DNA from: Pirellulaceae bacterium
GTDB taxonomy: Bacteria > Planctomycetota > Planctomycetia > Pirellulales > Pirellulaceae
NCBI GenBank assembly: GCA_029243025.1
Contig: JAQWSU010000045.1
Location: forward strand, 248,001 to 312,000
Direction of reading: 5' to 3'
Length of the DNA: 64,000 nucleotides
Part shown: piece after piece, positions 8,938 through 19,004 of the stretch
How positions within the stretch are numbered: the first letter of the stretch is position 1
How the letters are laid out: every line of letters starts with the position of its first letter
Translations under genes and position numbers: made by a program
The notes under the pieces: generated by a model
Databases searched by the model: none
Told to the model about the DNA's origin: nothing
Seen by the model: the letters and a program-made list of their open reading frames with translations, nothing else

Positions 8938-10242
8938 CTAGCGGTCTTCAATCGGGACAAAAGAACGCTCGGTGGGTCCCATATAAATTTGTCGCGGTCG
9001 GGCAATACGTTTCGTGGGCGAATGGTGCATTTCCATCCAATGGGCAATCCAACCCGGCAACCGCCCCATCGCAAACAACACCGTGAACATCTGAATCGGA
9101 ATCCCTAACGCCCGGTAGATGACACCGGAGTAGAAGTCGACGTTGGGATACAGGCGACGTTCCACAAAATAAGGGTCATTCAGCGCAACTTCTTCCAACT
9201 GTTGAGCCACATCGAACAAGGGATCGTCGATCGACAGTTTGGCAAGCAACTTGTCACAGGCGTCCTTGATAATCAGTGCCCGCGGATCGTAATTTTTGTA
9301 GACGCGGTGGCCAAAACCCATCAAGCGGAACTGGTGAGTTTTATCCTTTGCCATCCCCACGTAACGCTCCACATCACAGCCGTCAGCGATAATTTGATCG
9401 AGCATGTTCACGACAGCTTCGTTCGCACCGCCGTGCAGCGGCCCCCAGAGGGCGCTGATACCGGCCGAGATCGATGCAAACAGATTGGCGTCGGAAGAGC
9501 CGACCATTCGCACCGTGGAAGTGCTACAGTTCTGTTCGTGGTCTGCGTGCACGATCAGCAACATGTTTAGCGCCTGAACAAAATCAGGGTCAAGTTCATA
9601 CGGTTCACTCGGAACCGAGAACATCATGCGGAGAAAGTTTTCGCAATATGTCAGATCATTTTTCGGGTAAACAAACGGTTGTCCCGCCGATTTTTTGTAG
9701 GAGTAGGCAGCGATCGTCGGCAGCTTGGCAAGCAAACGATGAATCGATACTTCGACTTGAGCCGGATCACGCGGATCCAATGAGTCTTGGTAGAAGGTCG
9801 ACAACGCACTCACTACCGACGACAAAATCGCCATCGGGTGAGCGTCACGCGGGAAGCCGTCGTAGAACGACTTCATATCCTCGTGCAGCAACGTGTGTCG
9901 CCGGATGGACATTCGAAAATGCTCCAACTGTTCCTGCGTCGGAAGATCTCCGTAGATCAATAGATAGCTGCATTCGACAAAGTCACAGCTTGTAGCCAGT
10001 TGTTCAATCGGATAACCCCGATACCGAAGGATTCCGCGTTCGCCATCGAGGAAGGTAATGGCGCTGGTGGTCGATCCGGAATTGACGAACCCTTCATCGA
10101 GGGTAATGGCACCGCTGTCGCGTCGCAAGGAAGAAACATCAATCCCGCGTTCGCCCTCAGTACCCTCAACGATCTGTAGCTCCAACTCTTTGTCGTCCAA
10201 CGTCAGTTTCGCAACTCCAGCCGAGTCTGCAACTTCTGGCAT
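8938..10242 (-). CDS. gltA: Citrate synthase
   Basis: Type II-like citrate synthase of 434 residues, close to the E. coli enzyme (427). It condenses acetyl-CoA with oxaloacetate in the cytoplasm as the first step of the TCA cycle. The three catalytic residues are visible in their usual contexts: His in PLHGGANEAV, His in GFGHRVYKNYDPRA and Asp in NVDFYSGV. The N-terminal FLDGERGILRYRGYPIEQLA is also diagnostic. The start ATG (10240-10242) has AAGGA about 10 bases upstream. It is a single gene: both neighbours on the same strand are more than 300 bases away. A candidate promoter with a tandem repeat over the -35 region lies just upstream. Confidence 0.97.
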   Translation of the reverse strand: MPEVADSAGVAKLTLDDKELELQIVEGTEGERGIDVSSLRRDSGAITLDEGFVNSGSTTSAITFLDGERGILRYRGYPIEQLATSCDFVECSYLLIYGDLPTQEQLEHFRMSIRRHTLLHEDMKSFYDGFPRDAHPMAILSSVVSALSTFYQDSLDPRDPAQVEVSIHRLLAKLPTIAAYSYKKSAGQPFVYPKNDLTYCENFLRMMFSVPSEPYELDPDFVQALNMLLIVHADHEQNCSTSTVRMVGSSDANLFASISAGISALWGPLHGGANEAVVNMLDQIIADGCDVERYVGMAKDKTHQFRLMGFGHRVYKNYDPRALIIKDACDKLLAKLSIDDPLFDVAQQLEEVALNDPYFVERRLYPNVDFYSGVIYRALGIPIQMFTVLFAMGRLPGWIAHWMEMHHSPTKRIARPRQIYMGPTERSFVPIEDR

Positions 10243-10284
10243 CGACGTCGTCCTTTCAGAAATATGATTCAGAAACTCTTATTG

Positions 10285-10313
10285 ACTATATTCGGCAACT
10301 CAACGTTGGCATC
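10285..10313 (-). promoter_or_regulatory. Candidate promoter of citrate synthase
   Basis: On the minus strand, a TATAGT -10-like box (10290-10285) sits about 45 bases before the start codon. Seventeen bases upstream is GATGCC, a poor -35 match that lies within a 16-base tandem repeat. A weak -35 fused to a repeat could mean activator dependence, but this is inference. Confidence 0.3.
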
Positions 10314-10342
10314 GTCCCTTGTTGGCATCGTCCCTTGTTGGC
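10305..10342. repeat. 16-bp tandem repeat upstream of citrate synthase
   Basis: GTTGGCATCGTCCCTT is present at 10305-10320 and 10321-10336, followed by a partial GTTGGC to 10342. It is a perfect duplication in the upstream region of the citrate synthase gene, overlapping the expected -35 position. Confidence 0.9.
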
Positions 10343-10726
10343 GATACTCGCGAGACCCCGAACATTTGTGTTGATTGAAAGGCCGAACTCACTACCGATT
10401 AGCTTTACACGACTCAACTACCCGACCTACACGGCCGAAAGTTGACCGCTTCACGTTCCAGTCCATTCGTTCCAGTGGGAGATGTTTGGGTATTCCGCAG
10501 GACATCCAGCCTCCCCGAGAATTTCCCCTTCTCGACAATGCAGTTTAACCGGGGAAGGCTTGCGGGGCAATTCGCCCAGGCAGTCGCTGCTTATCTTTGC
10601 TGCAGGCAACTGTTTATGAGAGGGAAACGGAGTTAGGAGAGGTCAAACTGCCGCAGCTAGTTTACGGCTCCTGGGGGGGGTTTGCGGTCTTCGCCGGCAA
10701 ATTGCTCCCCTTCGTGTGTCAGTAGA

Positions 10727-12076
10727 TTAGCGTTTTAACGCATTGGATCCGTTCGCTGTTTGGGTTTCCTGCTCGTCGAAATAACTCCAGACATAGGTAT
10801 CTCGCTTCAGGCGCTCCAAATATTCCTTCACCCGTTCATCCCGTTTCTGCTCTTTGATTTTTTCGCGAATACCGACCTGGGCCTCAGTAAATGGTGTAAA
10901 TCCCCCCGCTTTTCGTTCCAAAACTCGCACAATATGGAACCCTTTTTCGTCCTCAAGAATCCGGCTCATCTGATTCACCGGTAGCGTGAAAAGGGCATTA
11001 TCGATCACCTCCGAAACGAGACTCCCCTCGCTTGTCCACTCAGAGACTTCATCTGTTTCCCGATTGAGAGCATCCGATTCGCGATTGGCAATCACCGCAA
11101 AGGGTGCCCCCCGCAAAATTTTATTACCCATTGTCGCGGTCTTGTTGTAGGCATCCGCTTTGGATTTTCCGTTCGCAAAATAGGAAGAAACAATCTCCCA
11201 GCGTGCTTTGCCGGAGAATGAATATTCGTCTTGGTGCTCTCGATAATACTCCAACAATTCATCATGCGTAATTTCGACATCTCCGTCGGTTTCACGGCGA
11301 ATCATTTCGCGTGCCGTAACCTGCTCGAAGAACGTTCGACGAGTATTATCCAATGACGTTCCCAAGCCTCGGAGACGGTCGTCAAGCTCGGCGAGTGACT
11401 TCAGCTGTGCCTTTTCCATCAAGACTGGCAACTGTTTTTCGTCAAATTGCTGGTAGACCTTGGCTCGTACTTGAGACAAATTCTCTGGGGGCATCGATCG
11501 AGTAAAATCGAGGTAGACGACTTTTGATTCGATTAAGGAAGGCATCATCCGCTGCATCAGCATCCAACGCTGTTCTTCCATCTGTTCGTCAGTCGCTCCC
11601 GCCGCGTAGGGAGCCAGCATTTCATTGATCCGCCCCAACATATCCGCCGCAAGAATCGGCTCACTGCCCACCGTCCCCATAATTTGGCTGGACTTGATAA
11701 TCTGCCCGTTCGGAGCCACACTACGCATATCTTGTTTTGCGTCAACAGCTCCGATCGTCGCTTGAGCTTCTTCATTCCACCATTTCGCGTTGTTATCTGT
11801 TGCCGACCCTCTCGGGCTGGCATTCGCGTCGGGAGATTTTGCTGACGTATTTTGCGCCGAGGGCGCTTGTCGTCGGTCGTTGGGGGCATCTGGATTGGAG
11901 CTATCCGTTTGCGGCAGGACACGGGTCCGACCGGCTGATTTCAGCTCGCCCGCCGCCATATCTGATCGCCAGGGAATGTCGTATTTCGTTGGTGGTAATT
12001 CCTGCGAAAGTACGACCGACCAACTTTGCATCGCCAAAGCAACCAGTGCGATTCCTCGCATTGTCTTCAACGACAT
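10727..12076 (-). CDS. Exported parvulin-type peptidyl-prolyl isomerase (PpiC/SurA-like)
   Basis: A predicted periplasmic foldase of 449 residues. An N-terminal signal segment (MRGIALVALAMQSW region) is followed by a Ser/Asn-rich linker to about residue 100, a helical SurA-N-like region, and a PpiC-type domain in the last 170 residues. That domain has the characteristic ARWEIVSSYF and EKGFHIVRVLERKAGGFTPF segments. The frame extends to a TTG at 12127, but the ATG at 12074-12076 directly precedes the signal sequence and is preferred; no good Shine-Dalgarno separates the options. Such proteins help outer-membrane or secreted proteins fold. The gene lies downstream of mfd's stop on the same strand, with a 265-base gap. 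Confidence 0.8.
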   Translation of the reverse strand: MSLKTMRGIALVALAMQSWSVVLSQELPPTKYDIPWRSDMAAGELKSAGRTRVLPQTDSSNPDAPNDRRQAPSAQNTSAKSPDANASPRGSATDNNAKWWNEEAQATIGAVDAKQDMRSVAPNGQIIKSSQIMGTVGSEPILAADMLGRINEMLAPYAAGATDEQMEEQRWMLMQRMMPSLIESKVVYLDFTRSMPPENLSQVRAKVYQQFDEKQLPVLMEKAQLKSLAELDDRLRGLGTSLDNTRRTFFEQVTAREMIRRETDGDVEITHDELLEYYREHQDEYSFSGKARWEIVSSYFANGKSKADAYNKTATMGNKILRGAPFAVIANRESDALNRETDEVSEWTSEGSLVSEVIDNALFTLPVNQMSRILEDEKGFHIVRVLERKAGGFTPFTEAQVGIREKIKEQKRDERVKEYLERLKRDTYVWSYFDEQETQTANGSNALKR

Positions 12077-12341
12077 CAATTCTTGCACCGTGAAATGGAT
12101 CAACGTTACGGTCCTGTTAATACGCAAGCCACGTCACGCCTCAGCGTCGATTCGTTGAATGCGTGTTCTTGTTCGCTTTGCTATGTAGTCAAACTCTATC
12201 CGTTACACGACGAGATTCCGTGTACGAACCTGACCGGCCATCGAACCCGCACTGTCATGCCACTTACCTAGCGTCACTGCAAGCATCGGTAAGTCGCTGG
12301 ATCAACATACCGGATCAGCGCGGGGGAATTCTAGGGAGCGA

Positions 12342-15300
12342 TCAGTTTGCTCGCAACACTGATTTGACTGTTTCGATGATTTGATCGGGATCATCCACCG
12401 AATTGGGCAAAGTGAGATAGATTGACTGGTCATCGACAATACGAAGCCGTCCATTGCTAGCCTTGACCAACTGCCGAGCGCGGCCCAAATCCCCAAAATG
12501 AAACACCAAATAGGGCGATTCAATTTGAATCGCACTGACTTGCCAGAAAGCCGCATCGGTTTTGAGCTGAGTGAGCTGGAGCAATCGTTCCACAGATTCC
12601 GGGGGTGGCCCAAAACGATCGAGAAATTCCTGTCGCAACTGCTTCAGCTCATCATCGCCCACACTCCGAGCCAAGCGACGATAAAGATCGATCTTCGTAC
12701 GAATATCTTCGACGTAGCTACGGGGAATGTATGCGGCTCCCGGCAATTCGATATTGACGTCGGCGCTGAGTTTCGGCGGCAGATTTCGTTTTCGGCGAAC
12801 CGCCGCTTCTAACAGTTGGCAATACAGTTCGTAGCCGACTTGAGCGATATGTCCGCTCTGCTGAGTCCCCAACACGTTGCCCGCACCACGAATTTCCAAG
12901 TCTCGCATGGCGATTGAAAACCCTGCTCCCATATCGCTAAATTCTTCGATCGCACGCAATCTTCTGGCAGCATTCGGATTCACGGCCTTGTCGGGATCAA
13001 CCAACATGTAGCAATAAGCACGATGCTTGTACCGACCAACACGTCCACGCAACTGATGCAAGTCGGCCAAGCCATAGCGATCGGCGTCGTCAATAAAGAT
13101 GGTGTTGGCATTGGGAATGTCCAATCCACTTTCGACAATCGTGGTGGCCAACAACACGTCGAACTGATGGTTGACAAAATCTACCATCACCTGCTCCAGT
13201 TGGCCTTCCGGCATCTGGCCATGCCCAATTTCGATCGTGGCTTCTGGCACGATGAACTTCAATTTTTGAGCCAGTGCCTCGATGTCATGAATTCGGTTGT
13301 GGACGAAATAGACTTGGCCGTCACGACTCAGTTCCCGCATGATTGCGTTGCGGATCAGTTCGTGACTCCAACGCGTCACACGAGTATCAACAGCGACGCG
13401 ATCCTCGGGAGGCGTTTCCAAATTTGAGATATCTCGAATTCCAGTCAAAGACATGTGCAGCGTGCGTGGAATTGGAGTTGCGCTGAGAGTGAGCACGTCG
13501 ATCGTACTGCGCATGGTCTTCAATCGCTCTTTGACTTCCACGCCAAAACGTTGCTCTTCATCGATGACCAACAACCCCAGATTACTGAAGCTCACATCTC
13601 GAGAGGCCAGACGGTGGGTTCCGATTACGATGTCAACACGGCCTTCTTTCAAACCGGCGACTGTTTCCCGTTGCTCTTTTGAACTGCAAAAGCGACTCAG
13701 CTTCTCAATCGTAAAAGGAAATTCTGACATTCTTTCGCGAAACGTGTGGTAATGTTGCTCGGCCAAGATCGTAGTCGGCACCAGCATGGCAACCTGGTAG
13801 CCATTGTCGATTGCCTTGAACGCCGCCCGCATCGCGAGTTCGGTTTTCCCAAAACCGACATCGCCGCAAATCAGCCGGTCCATGGGGCGTGATTTCTGCA
13901 TGTCAATCTTGATGGCATCCACCGAGACAAGCTGGTCATCTGTTTCGGTGTAAGGAAACGATGCATCGAACTCCTGTTGCCACTCGGTGTCGATGGCAAA
14001 CGAGATCCCAGGGCGGGATTCACGTTCGGCCTGCAGTTCGAGCAAGTCCGCTGCCAAGTCCTCAACCGCTTCTGCGGCAGCCTTTTTCTGTTTAACCCAA
14101 TTCTTGCCCCCGATCGTAGCGAGGCGAGGACGGCTCTTGCGAGCTCCGACGTATTTCTGAACCAGTTCAATCTTGGTCGCCGGTACGAAGATTTTTGTAC
14201 CACCGTGGAATTCAATCTCCAGATGTTCTTCGACCTGCTCTTCCTTACGGATCAGCTGTAACCCCCGGTAACGGCCAATGCCATGGGCCAGGTGCACTAC
14301 CAAGTCGCCCTGCCGCAAATCGAGGAAACTTTCAATCGCTTTGCCCGCTCGATTCCGGGACGCTCGACGCAGGGGCGTGCGATGAAACAATTCGTTACCG
14401 CTGACCACTAACACCTGTTCTGATGCCAGGTGGAAACCAGATCGCAAACGACCGATCACAAAATGCAACCGATTCGCAGTGGCGACTTCTGTCGGCGCTA
14501 GGATTTCACCAAGTCGCTTGATCTCGGCCTGAGTTTCGGCGATCAGAAACACTTGATGCTGGCGAGCGACATTGTCAAGTTCCTGACGAACACGCGCGAT
14601 ATCACCGCTGAAACGTTCCACCGTTTCCACTGGCAACCGCTCCATCACCGCCTCGCGACCACTCGCCAACCCGGCAGCGTGGATGGAGCCAAACTGACGA
14701 ATTTTTTTCGACAACTGGGTGTAGGAAAAAAGCTCTGACGGATCTTCGGTTCGCTCAATCAGATGCTTGGCTTCGGCCTGAATCTGGTCAGGTTCAACGA
14801 ACACGCAAACGGTGCCCATCGGCAGATAGTCCGTCAAACATCCACGACCGCCTTGCTGCCCGCCAAGAACCGTGATTTCGACCTGGTCGAGCGGTTCTAG
14901 ACTGCGTTGCGTCGCCACATCAAATCGACGAATCGAGTCAATCTGATCATCAAATAACTCGATGCGAACCGGATCGGCCCAATCCCAAGCAAAGACATCG
15001 AGAATCCCACCTCGGATCGAGAACTCTCCCGGCAATTCAACCGCACTTGTTGCGTGAAATCGATTTTTCGTCAACCATTTCGCGAGCGTCTCAACATCCA
15101 GCGTCTCGGCACCCCGAATCAATCTCGAATGGCGCTGTACGGCTTCACGTTCAGGAGACGGCTGCAACAAGCTCTGGACAGAAGCCACCACAAAACCAGC
15201 AGTTGGCCCATGCAGCATTTTCTTCAGCGTGCGAAGACGATCACCAAAATTATCATCTTGAAGCACCGTGCCCGGCCGATTCTCTAACGCAGGAAAGGTC

Positions 15301-15575
15301 AACACGGGAGCTGAGGAAAAAAGGGTCAGATCGTCGACCCAATGGTCAATCTCAGCGGATCGCGGACAGATAAGAACGACGGGGGCCGGATCGGTGCGGC
15401 CGACCAAAGCGGCAGCCACCAGCGCGCACGACGATCCACAGACTCCGTCGAGCGTCGCAGATTGCCCGGCGGTTACCGTCTGGGCGACTCGATCAAAGCC
15501 CGCATCCGATAAGAGTCTTTCGCGAAGCTGCATCAATTGCTGCGACGCGGTTGGCTTCGTCTCGATTTCTGGCAT
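12342..15575 (-). CDS. mfd: Transcription-repair coupling factor
   Basis: Mfd, 1077 residues, an ATP-driven DNA translocase that removes stalled RNA polymerase and recruits UvrA to template-strand lesions. Seen in order: an N-terminal UvrB-like region; a CarD-like RNA-polymerase-interacting domain near residue 420 (GDLVVHLAHGIGRYRGLQ); the helicase core with Walker A GDVGFGKTE near 573 and the DEEQ box (DEEQRFGV) near 671; RecG-like motifs (ATTIVESGLDIPNANT; HQLRGRVGR); and the C-terminal TRCF domain. The open frame runs to 15800 and would overlap the neighbouring oxidoreductase. The start MPEIETKP at 15573-15575 gives the normal family length, although no clear Shine-Dalgarno is visible. It lies 95 bases from the end of the upstream oxidoreductase gene on the same strand. 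Confidence 0.95.
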   Translation of the reverse strand: MPEIETKPTASQQLMQLRERLLSDAGFDRVAQTVTAGQSATLDGVCGSSCALVAAALVGRTDPAPVVLICPRSAEIDHWVDDLTLFSSAPVLTFPALENRPGTVLQDDNFGDRLRTLKKMLHGPTAGFVVASVQSLLQPSPEREAVQRHSRLIRGAETLDVETLAKWLTKNRFHATSAVELPGEFSIRGGILDVFAWDWADPVRIELFDDQIDSIRRFDVATQRSLEPLDQVEITVLGGQQGGRGCLTDYLPMGTVCVFVEPDQIQAEAKHLIERTEDPSELFSYTQLSKKIRQFGSIHAAGLASGREAVMERLPVETVERFSGDIARVRQELDNVARQHQVFLIAETQAEIKRLGEILAPTEVATANRLHFVIGRLRSGFHLASEQVLVVSGNELFHRTPLRRASRNRAGKAIESFLDLRQGDLVVHLAHGIGRYRGLQLIRKEEQVEEHLEIEFHGGTKIFVPATKIELVQKYVGARKSRPRLATIGGKNWVKQKKAAAEAVEDLAADLLELQAERESRPGISFAIDTEWQQEFDASFPYTETDDQLVSVDAIKIDMQKSRPMDRLICGDVGFGKTELAMRAAFKAIDNGYQVAMLVPTTILAEQHYHTFRERMSEFPFTIEKLSRFCSSKEQRETVAGLKEGRVDIVIGTHRLASRDVSFSNLGLLVIDEEQRFGVEVKERLKTMRSTIDVLTLSATPIPRTLHMSLTGIRDISNLETPPEDRVAVDTRVTRWSHELIRNAIMRELSRDGQVYFVHNRIHDIEALAQKLKFIVPEATIEIGHGQMPEGQLEQVMVDFVNHQFDVLLATTIVESGLDIPNANTIFIDDADRYGLADLHQLRGRVGRYKHRAYCYMLVDPDKAVNPNAARRLRAIEEFSDMGAGFSIAMRDLEIRGAGNVLGTQQSGHIAQVGYELYCQLLEAAVRRKRNLPPKLSADVNIELPGAAYIPRSYVEDIRTKIDLYRRLARSVGDDELKQLRQEFLDRFGPPPESVERLLQLTQLKTDAAFWQVSAIQIESPYLVFHFGDLGRARQLVKASNGRLRIVDDQSIYLTLPNSVDDPDQIIETVKSVLRAN

Positions 15576-15670
15576 GATGCTGACTGTGCCACATTGTAGC
15601 GATCCGCTCGAGATCGGAGAGACCAATTCCGCGAAAGCCGAGAAACGTCTCGCGGGTTGCCAGCGAGAGC

Positions 15671-17119
15671 TCAATCGTCGGACGAGGCCTTTTCCCCCGT
15701 CTTGAACGCCCTCAACTGCTTGGCAGCTTCCATCTGTTTGTAGTAGGGATCCAAGGGGAAACAGCCTGAGACAAGACCATTTCGAGGCGCTGTGGTGCAA
15801 TCGCTGAAAGTCCTGCAGACTTTTTTCCTTCGCATTCCCCCCTGCTTCAGCGTATGACAGGGCAAATCAGGATAGGACAGGACCATTCGTCCTAGGCCAA
15901 CCAAATCAATCCAGCCCGCACGGACAACCGCCTGAGCCACGTGAGGCAGATAGTCTTGCAAATAGCTGTAGCCGGTTCCCACCATCGGTAAACTGGGCAC
16001 GGCTAACTTGCAGATTTTGGCCGCCTGGATCTGTCGTACGACCCCCACCAACGGATCTTCAGGCGGTGCATAACCATCGGAGGGAGGAAAAATGGCCGGA
16101 CGTTGAACATGCGGATTGTAGTAAGGACTGCCGCAGGAAATGTTGATGGCCAACACGCCCAATTGCTGCAGCTGTTGAATTAACCGGATTGGCTCGGCCA
16201 AATCCATCTGACTCGGATCGCCCGGATCGACTCCAAAGCCGAAAGCGTAGGGCTGATCCGCCTCCCAGTCCATTGGCCGACCCACACCGCGTCCTGATTG
16301 ATACGGCAAGGTATCGAAAACGCTCAAGCGTACGACAACGGACAAATCGGGATATCGGCTTTGAACCGCCTCGATAATCGACGTCAGCAACTTGGTGCGT
16401 CCCGTAAAATCGCCGCCAAAGGGACCGGGGCGAGAGCGAGCGCTGAGAAATTCATGCAGCAAATAGCCGTGACAAGCTTTGATGTCGACAAATTGATATC
16501 CCGTTTGATAGGCCAATCCAGCGGCAACCACATAGTTGTCGATCAAACGTTGAAGATCGTCGTCGGTCCACACCACCGAATCATCACCCGGATCGATCCG
16601 AAACTTTTCGTCGAGCAGCGGATGGTGATAGGCGATACGAGGTTCCAGCTGCTTCGAATGAGGTCGACAAAATCGCCCGGAGTGGGTTAATTGCAAACCC
16701 ACCAAGAGATCATCGGCCGTTTCGCAAACTTCAAGATGGGCCGCAATCAATTCGTCGCGTAGCGCGGCGAGCCCTTGCTTGTTACTGGGAATCGCAAGTG
16801 TTTGATGAGGATTCGCGCGACCATCGGCTTGCACTGCGGCCGCTTCACCACCCCAGATGAGCTTCGCACCGCTTTCGCCAAATTTTCTCCAGCGTCGAAG
16901 CGTGTGAGCAGACGGCGATCCGTCCGCGTTAGCGTCCCATCCTTCCATGGGGTGAATCGCCCAACGATTCCCCACATCATGCCTGCCAATCTGCATCGCC
17001 TGCGCCATGGGAGACTCTTCTGCTGCGGTGAGAATCCGATCATCGGCAGGCAATTCAAGCTTGAGCTCGTCAAGTCGTTTTCGGAAATCGGAAACCGATT
17101 TAAGCTGCGCTATTTTCAT
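15671..17119 (-). CDS. NADH:flavin oxidoreductase, Old Yellow Enzyme family
   Basis: A 482-residue FMN-dependent TIM-barrel oxidoreductase of the OYE family. GLQLTHSGRFCRP holds the conserved Gln and His region that binds FMN and substrate. ACHGYLLHEFLS and the following SRPGPFGGDF match the OYE segment with the ring-binding residues (CHGYLLxxFLSP). DLVGLGRMVLSYPDLP near the C-terminus resembles the FMN phosphate-binding end. The native substrate is unknown; relatives reduce enones or demethylate. The C-terminal 60 residues contain CRTFSDCTTAPRNGLVSGCFPLD, a three-Cys segment that resembles the Fe-S-like region of larger 2,4-dienoyl-CoA reductases but has fewer Cys. It lies between mfd and cstA on the same strand. 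Confidence 0.85.
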   Translation of the reverse strand: MKIAQLKSVSDFRKRLDELKLELPADDRILTAAEESPMAQAMQIGRHDVGNRWAIHPMEGWDANADGSPSAHTLRRWRKFGESGAKLIWGGEAAAVQADGRANPHQTLAIPSNKQGLAALRDELIAAHLEVCETADDLLVGLQLTHSGRFCRPHSKQLEPRIAYHHPLLDEKFRIDPGDDSVVWTDDDLQRLIDNYVVAAGLAYQTGYQFVDIKACHGYLLHEFLSARSRPGPFGGDFTGRTKLLTSIIEAVQSRYPDLSVVVRLSVFDTLPYQSGRGVGRPMDWEADQPYAFGFGVDPGDPSQMDLAEPIRLIQQLQQLGVLAINISCGSPYYNPHVQRPAIFPPSDGYAPPEDPLVGVVRQIQAAKICKLAVPSLPMVGTGYSYLQDYLPHVAQAVVRAGWIDLVGLGRMVLSYPDLPCHTLKQGGMRRKKVCRTFSDCTTAPRNGLVSGCFPLDPYYKQMEAAKQLRAFKTGEKASSDD

Positions 17120-17153
17120 GGTGTCACCTTGACCGCAAAGCCCTGATCACGAC

Positions 17154-19004
17154 TCATACTTCCATCTTCGAACGAAGGGGCGGCAAGCTTTCTTCGAGAA
17201 TACCTTTCACTTTGGGCCCCATCAGCAGAGCTTCGACAAAGATCCAAATCTGCAATCCCGTGATCAGCAGTCCAAAGGCAACGAGAAGATAGTTGGGTTC
17301 CGAATCTCCAAGCCCCAGCCAGCCACTTTGCTGATTAAACAAGTTCCATAACATGGCCCAAACAGGCATCGTCATCATCATGAGCATCGGGATGGCGACG
17401 AACCAAGTCGGTTGTCCGCGCCGCCAGAGGTAGAAGACGATCACCAACAACGCCAGTCCGGCCAGGACTTGATTGGTCGCACCGAACAAAGGCCAAAGGA
17501 TCATACCACCGGTCCCGTATCCTTTCGGACCGGGAATCATGGCAACCGCAAACGCTAATGTCAACGAGACAGCGGTGGCCACATATTTATTATTCAACGC
17601 ATGAAATCCAATAGTGCTGGCCAGTTCCTGTACCACATAACGCTGCAACCGCGTGGCCGTATCGAGTGTCGTGGCGGCGAAACTGGCCACCAGCACGGCC
17701 ACAATTCCGATTCCCAATCGGAGCGGAATGCCAATTGCTGTTAAAAAATTCGCGCCTCCCTCCACAAACGCACTGATCTTGTCTCGCAATCCGTGATGTC
17801 GCCACCCCCCTACAGTCGTCTTATTTCCACTCTCGTCAACCGTCGTCACAATCTGGGCTTGATACTTGCTTTGCCATGCGGCTCGCCCGGTGAGCATTTC
17901 CTGCCCTGCTCCGTCGGGCACTCCCATGCCAACCCCGGCACAACAGGCCAAAATCACAATGACAGCCAACGCCCCCTCCAGCAACATCGCTCCGTAACCG
18001 ACGTACTGCGCATCCGCTTCGCTATTGATTTGTTTGCTACTCGTGCCGCTGCTAACGAGACAATGGAAACCACTAATCGCGCCACAAGCGATGGTGATGA
18101 AAAGAAAGGGCATAATTGGCGGCGAATCCAGCGGTCGTTCACTGACTGGCACGATGGCCGGTGCACTCGCAATGAGATCTGCCGAACCCATGAAACTGGC
18201 CACGAGTAAACCGGTCACGAGTAAACCGAGAGCGACAATTAGCTGATGACTATTAATGTAATCACGTGGCTGCATCAGGACCCAGACAGGTAACACCGAT
18301 GCAACGAAGCAGTAAATCATCAGCACGATGGTCCAAACGATCACCGGCGACAGTGGAAGAGATGCGGGCAATTGGATTGGCAGGTAATAGACGCCGACAA
18401 CGATCGCCACGTACATCAGGATTAAAGCAATCAGGGATGGCACTAGCAGCCCGCCGCTACGACGATAGACAAACAGGCCAATCACAACGGCGATCGGAAT
18501 TTCAATCCAAACCGAAAGCACGGATTCGGGATAAATGCTGAAGATGGAGGCAATCACCAGTCCAAAAATCGCGAGCACAATGGTCAGCGCGAAAAACAGA
18601 ATCAACAAGAAGAGAATTTTCGCTCGAGGTGAAATCATGCGGCCGGCAATTTCGCCCACCGTTTGCCCCCGATTCCGCAAACTCACAATCAGCGACCCAA
18701 AATCGTGAACCGCTCCAATAAAAATCGACCCCAGCACCACCCACAATAAAGCGGGCAGCCAACCCCAGAAAACAGCGATCGCGGGTCCGACAATCGGTCC
18801 CGTTCCCGCAATACTTGTAAAATGGTGTCCGAAAATGACCTCTCGTTTCGTCGGAATGAAATCAACGTCATCACGCAATTGATGGCTCGGCACCTCCGCT
18901 TCGCTCGAAACGCCGAAGACTCGGCCTGAAAGCCACCTGCCATAGGTGTAATAGGCCAGAATAAAACCAGCAAAAGATGCTAACGCGATCAGCAACGTAC
19001 TCAT
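17154..19004 (-). CDS. cstA: Carbon starvation protein CstA (peptide/pyruvate transporter family)
   Basis: A 616-residue inner-membrane protein with many transmembrane helices, matching CstA along its length. HHFTSIAGTGPIVGPAIAV in the N-terminal CstA domain and SSGTSSKQI further on are family hallmarks. CstA proteins import peptides or pyruvate when carbon is scarce. The frame is open 14 codons upstream, but MSTLLIALASF at 19002-19004 has AGGGAG about 6 bases upstream and starts the first helix. Residues around position 265-275 include a VTGLLVTGLLVASF repeat produced by a 15-base duplication. It is divergent from thioredoxin reductase across a 306-base gap. Confidence 0.93.
   Translation of the reverse strand: MSTLLIALASFAGFILAYYTYGRWLSGRVFGVSSEAEVPSHQLRDDVDFIPTKREVIFGHHFTSIAGTGPIVGPAIAVFWGWLPALLWVVLGSIFIGAVHDFGSLIVSLRNRGQTVGEIAGRMISPRAKILFLLILFFALTIVLAIFGLVIASIFSIYPESVLSVWIEIPIAVVIGLFVYRRSGGLLVPSLIALILMYVAIVVGVYYLPIQLPASLPLSPVIVWTIVLMIYCFVASVLPVWVLMQPRDYINSHQLIVALGLLVTGLLVASFMGSADLIASAPAIVPVSERPLDSPPIMPFLFITIACGAISGFHCLVSSGTSSKQINSEADAQYVGYGAMLLEGALAVIVILACCAGVGMGVPDGAGQEMLTGRAAWQSKYQAQIVTTVDESGNKTTVGGWRHHGLRDKISAFVEGGANFLTAIGIPLRLGIGIVAVLVASFAATTLDTATRLQRYVVQELASTIGFHALNNKYVATAVSLTLAFAVAMIPGPKGYGTGGMILWPLFGATNQVLAGLALLVIVFYLWRRGQPTWFVAIPMLMMMTMPVWAMLWNLFNQQSGWLGLGDSEPNYLLVAFGLLITGLQIWIFVEALLMGPKVKGILEESLPPLRSKMEV
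18198..18227. repeat. 15-bp tandem duplication in cstA
   Basis: GG(C/T)CACGAGTAAACC occurs twice in tandem (18198-18212 and 18213-18227) with one difference. It keeps the reading frame and repeats VTGLL within a membrane helix. Confidence 0.85.

Larger units (their letters stand above)
10243..10726. other. Intergenic region upstream of citrate synthase
   Basis: This 484-base region lies between the parvulin-type gene's stop and the citrate synthase start. Besides the tandem repeat and candidate promoter listed separately, it contains a run of eight G (10673-10680). I see no protein-like frame, RNA gene or convincing terminator. A short GCGTT/AACGC inverted repeat overlaps the end of the neighbouring gene. 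Confidence 0.45.

Noticed and set aside
8677-9108. 143-codon plus-strand frame overlapping the citrate synthase end
   Set aside because: Most of it lies opposite citrate synthase and the rest has no protein character.
15576-15800. N-terminal extension of mfd by 75 codons
   Set aside because: It would overlap the neighbouring oxidoreductase gene and is unlike Mfd; the ATG at 15575 gives a normal family length.
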